A DNA stretch of 21,633 bases, from NCBI GenBank assembly GCA_017454425.1, contig JAFTCZ010000005.1:1-21633 (forward strand), read 5' to 3'. Below are positions 20,656 to 21,633 of this stretch, piece after piece. A program made the translations under genes and the position numbers. Numbering within the stretch: the stretch's first letter is position 1; each line of letters starts with the position of its first letter. This DNA comes from Clostridia bacterium (GTDB lineage Bacteria > Bacillota_A > Clostridia > Christensenellales > UBA1242). The notes under the pieces are model-generated. The model did no database searches, had not been told where the DNA came from, and was given only the letters and a program-made list of their open reading frames with translations.

Positions 20656-21633
20656 ATGAAAAAAACAAGAATATTAACAGGGCTTAAGCCAACCGGAGAT
20701 TTAACGCTTGGCAATTATATAGGTTCGATCAAACAAATGGTTCAAATGCAAGATAATTACGAGTCATTTTTGTTTGTTGCAGATTTGCATGCACTTACAA
20801 CTTATCAAGACCCAGCCGAATTAAGAGACAGGATACGCAAATTTATCGCCATGTATATTGCATGCGGCATCGACCCAAACAAAAACTGCATTTACATTCA
20901 GTCACAAAACGAATTTATTCCGGCCATTTCATATTTGTTGGAATGTACAACAAGTTTTGGCGAAGCCTCAAGAATGATTCAATTTAAGGAAAAAAGCAAG
21001 AAAAACAAAAACTTTTCGGTTAGTTTGTTTACCTATCCTGTGTTGATGGCCGCCGACATATTATACTGCGACTGTGACCTTGTGCCAGTGGGAATTGATC
21101 AAAAACAACATGTCGAACTAGCCCGCAATATTGCCGAAAAGTTTAACAGCAAATATGGTCAAACATTCAAGTTGCCCGATGTGTTAATAAGCAAAAATGG
21201 CGAAAAGATTTTTGACCTAAAAGACCCAACAAAAAAGATGAGCAAGTCCGAAGAAAACCCAGCAGGTGTCATAAGTTTGTTTGACAGTCCACAAGAAGTG
21301 GCGGCAAAAATCAAAAAGGCCACAACCGACAGCCTAGGAAAAGTTTGTTATGACCCACAAAACCAACCGGGAATATCAAACCTTATCACAATTTTGTCAA
21401 GCCTAACAAATACTAGCATAAAAGAAATAGAAAAAGATTTTGCAAACAGTGGTTATGGCGAATTCAAAAAGGTTGTTGCCGAAAAAACCTCACAATTTAT
21501 TGCCGACATTCAAGCAAAGTATAACAAATTAATAAACGATAAATATATAGACCAAGTTTTAGATGCCGGAATTAAACTATCCCGCAATCTAGCCAAAACC
21601 AAATACGAGTTAATGAAACAAAAACTCGGCCTA
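20656..21633 (+). CDS. trpS: Tryptophanyl-tRNA synthetase (3' end beyond the window)
   Basis: A class I aminoacyl-tRNA synthetase that charges tRNA-Trp. The window shows 326 codons with no stop, close to the usual 325-340 residues, so only a few codons should be missing. Motifs: the HIGH-type signature TLGN (17-20) in TGDLTLGNYIGS, TTYQDP, the tryptophan-pocket region (PVLMAADILY and DLVPVGIDQKQHVELARNIA) and KMSKS (194-198). TLGN in place of HIGH is normal for bacterial TrpRS. An AAGGAG Shine-Dalgarno precedes the ATG. Confidence 0.95.
   Translation, partial: MKKTRILTGLKPTGDLTLGNYIGSIKQMVQMQDNYESFLFVADLHALTTYQDPAELRDRIRKFIAMYIACGIDPNKNCIYIQSQNEFIPAISYLLECTTSFGEASRMIQFKEKSKKNKNFSVSLFTYPVLMAADILYCDCDLVPVGIDQKQHVELARNIAEKFNSKYGQTFKLPDVLISKNGEKIFDLKDPTKKMSKSEENPAGVISLFDSPQEVAAKIKKATTDSLGKVCYDPQNQPGISNLITILSSLTNTSIKEIEKDFANSGYGEFKKVVAEKTSQFIADIQAKYNKLINDKYIDQVLDAGIKLSRNLAKTKYELMKQKLGL

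Noticed and set aside
20704..20718. Loss of the HIGH histidine in trpS (TLGN)
   Set aside because: TxGN is the normal form in bacterial tryptophanyl-tRNA synthetases, as in Bacillus.

Overview
This 21.6 kb window is AT-rich chromosomal DNA from a low-GC Gram-positive bacterium, most likely an uncultured member of the Clostridia (Bacillota). The basis is purine-rich Shine-Dalgarno sequences, SigA-type promoters, intrinsic terminators, lipobox lipoproteins, a surface protein with SLKG-type collagen-like repeats, an RNHCP-domain protein and GT8/PlsC-like genes. TAA ends 19 of the 20 complete genes, TAG ends one and TGA none. I see no tRNA, rRNA, CRISPR array, prophage or transposase gene.

Layout. 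1-851 (-): start of an ABC transporter gene running off the left edge. 995-2375 (+): folD, apparently leaderless, followed by an RNHCP zinc-ribbon gene lying between two copies of a 31-bp repeat. 2539-4066 (+): a TetR-type regulator overlapping a PflX-like radical SAM gene. 4146-6890 (+): a consensus promoter, a palindrome and an 862-residue lipoprotein with a predicted beta-helix. 6901-9465 (-): an ABC-F ATPase and an apparently leaderless XRE-type membrane regulator.

9591-14393 (+) is the most interesting region. A good promoter starts about 270 nt of hairpin-rich sequence ending in a terminator-like stem. It is followed by a tightly packed six-gene operon: CrtO-family acyltransferase, GNAT protein, PlsC-like acyltransferase, two GT8 glycosyltransferases and a second PlsC-like acyltransferase. 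I read it as a pathway for an acylated membrane glycolipid, controlled by or lying behind a structured RNA. No carotenoid genes are present, so the usual carotenoid name of the first enzyme should not be transferred.

14413-14559 is a MITE-like inverted-repeat element, and a half copy lies at 16414-16453. 14678-15796 (+): two GNAT-like genes. 15798-16286 (-): a small unknown lipoprotein. 16499-18580 (+): an MscS channel and a single-pass surface protein. 18586-19704 (-): an alkaline-phosphatase-superfamily phosphodiesterase. 19807-20589 (+): a YhhN/TMEM86-type lysoplasmalogenase. 20606-21633 (+): trpS, running to the right edge. Several products act at the membrane (lipid acyltransferases, YhhN, MscS, lipoproteins), but apart from the six-gene operon nothing shows that they form one pathway.
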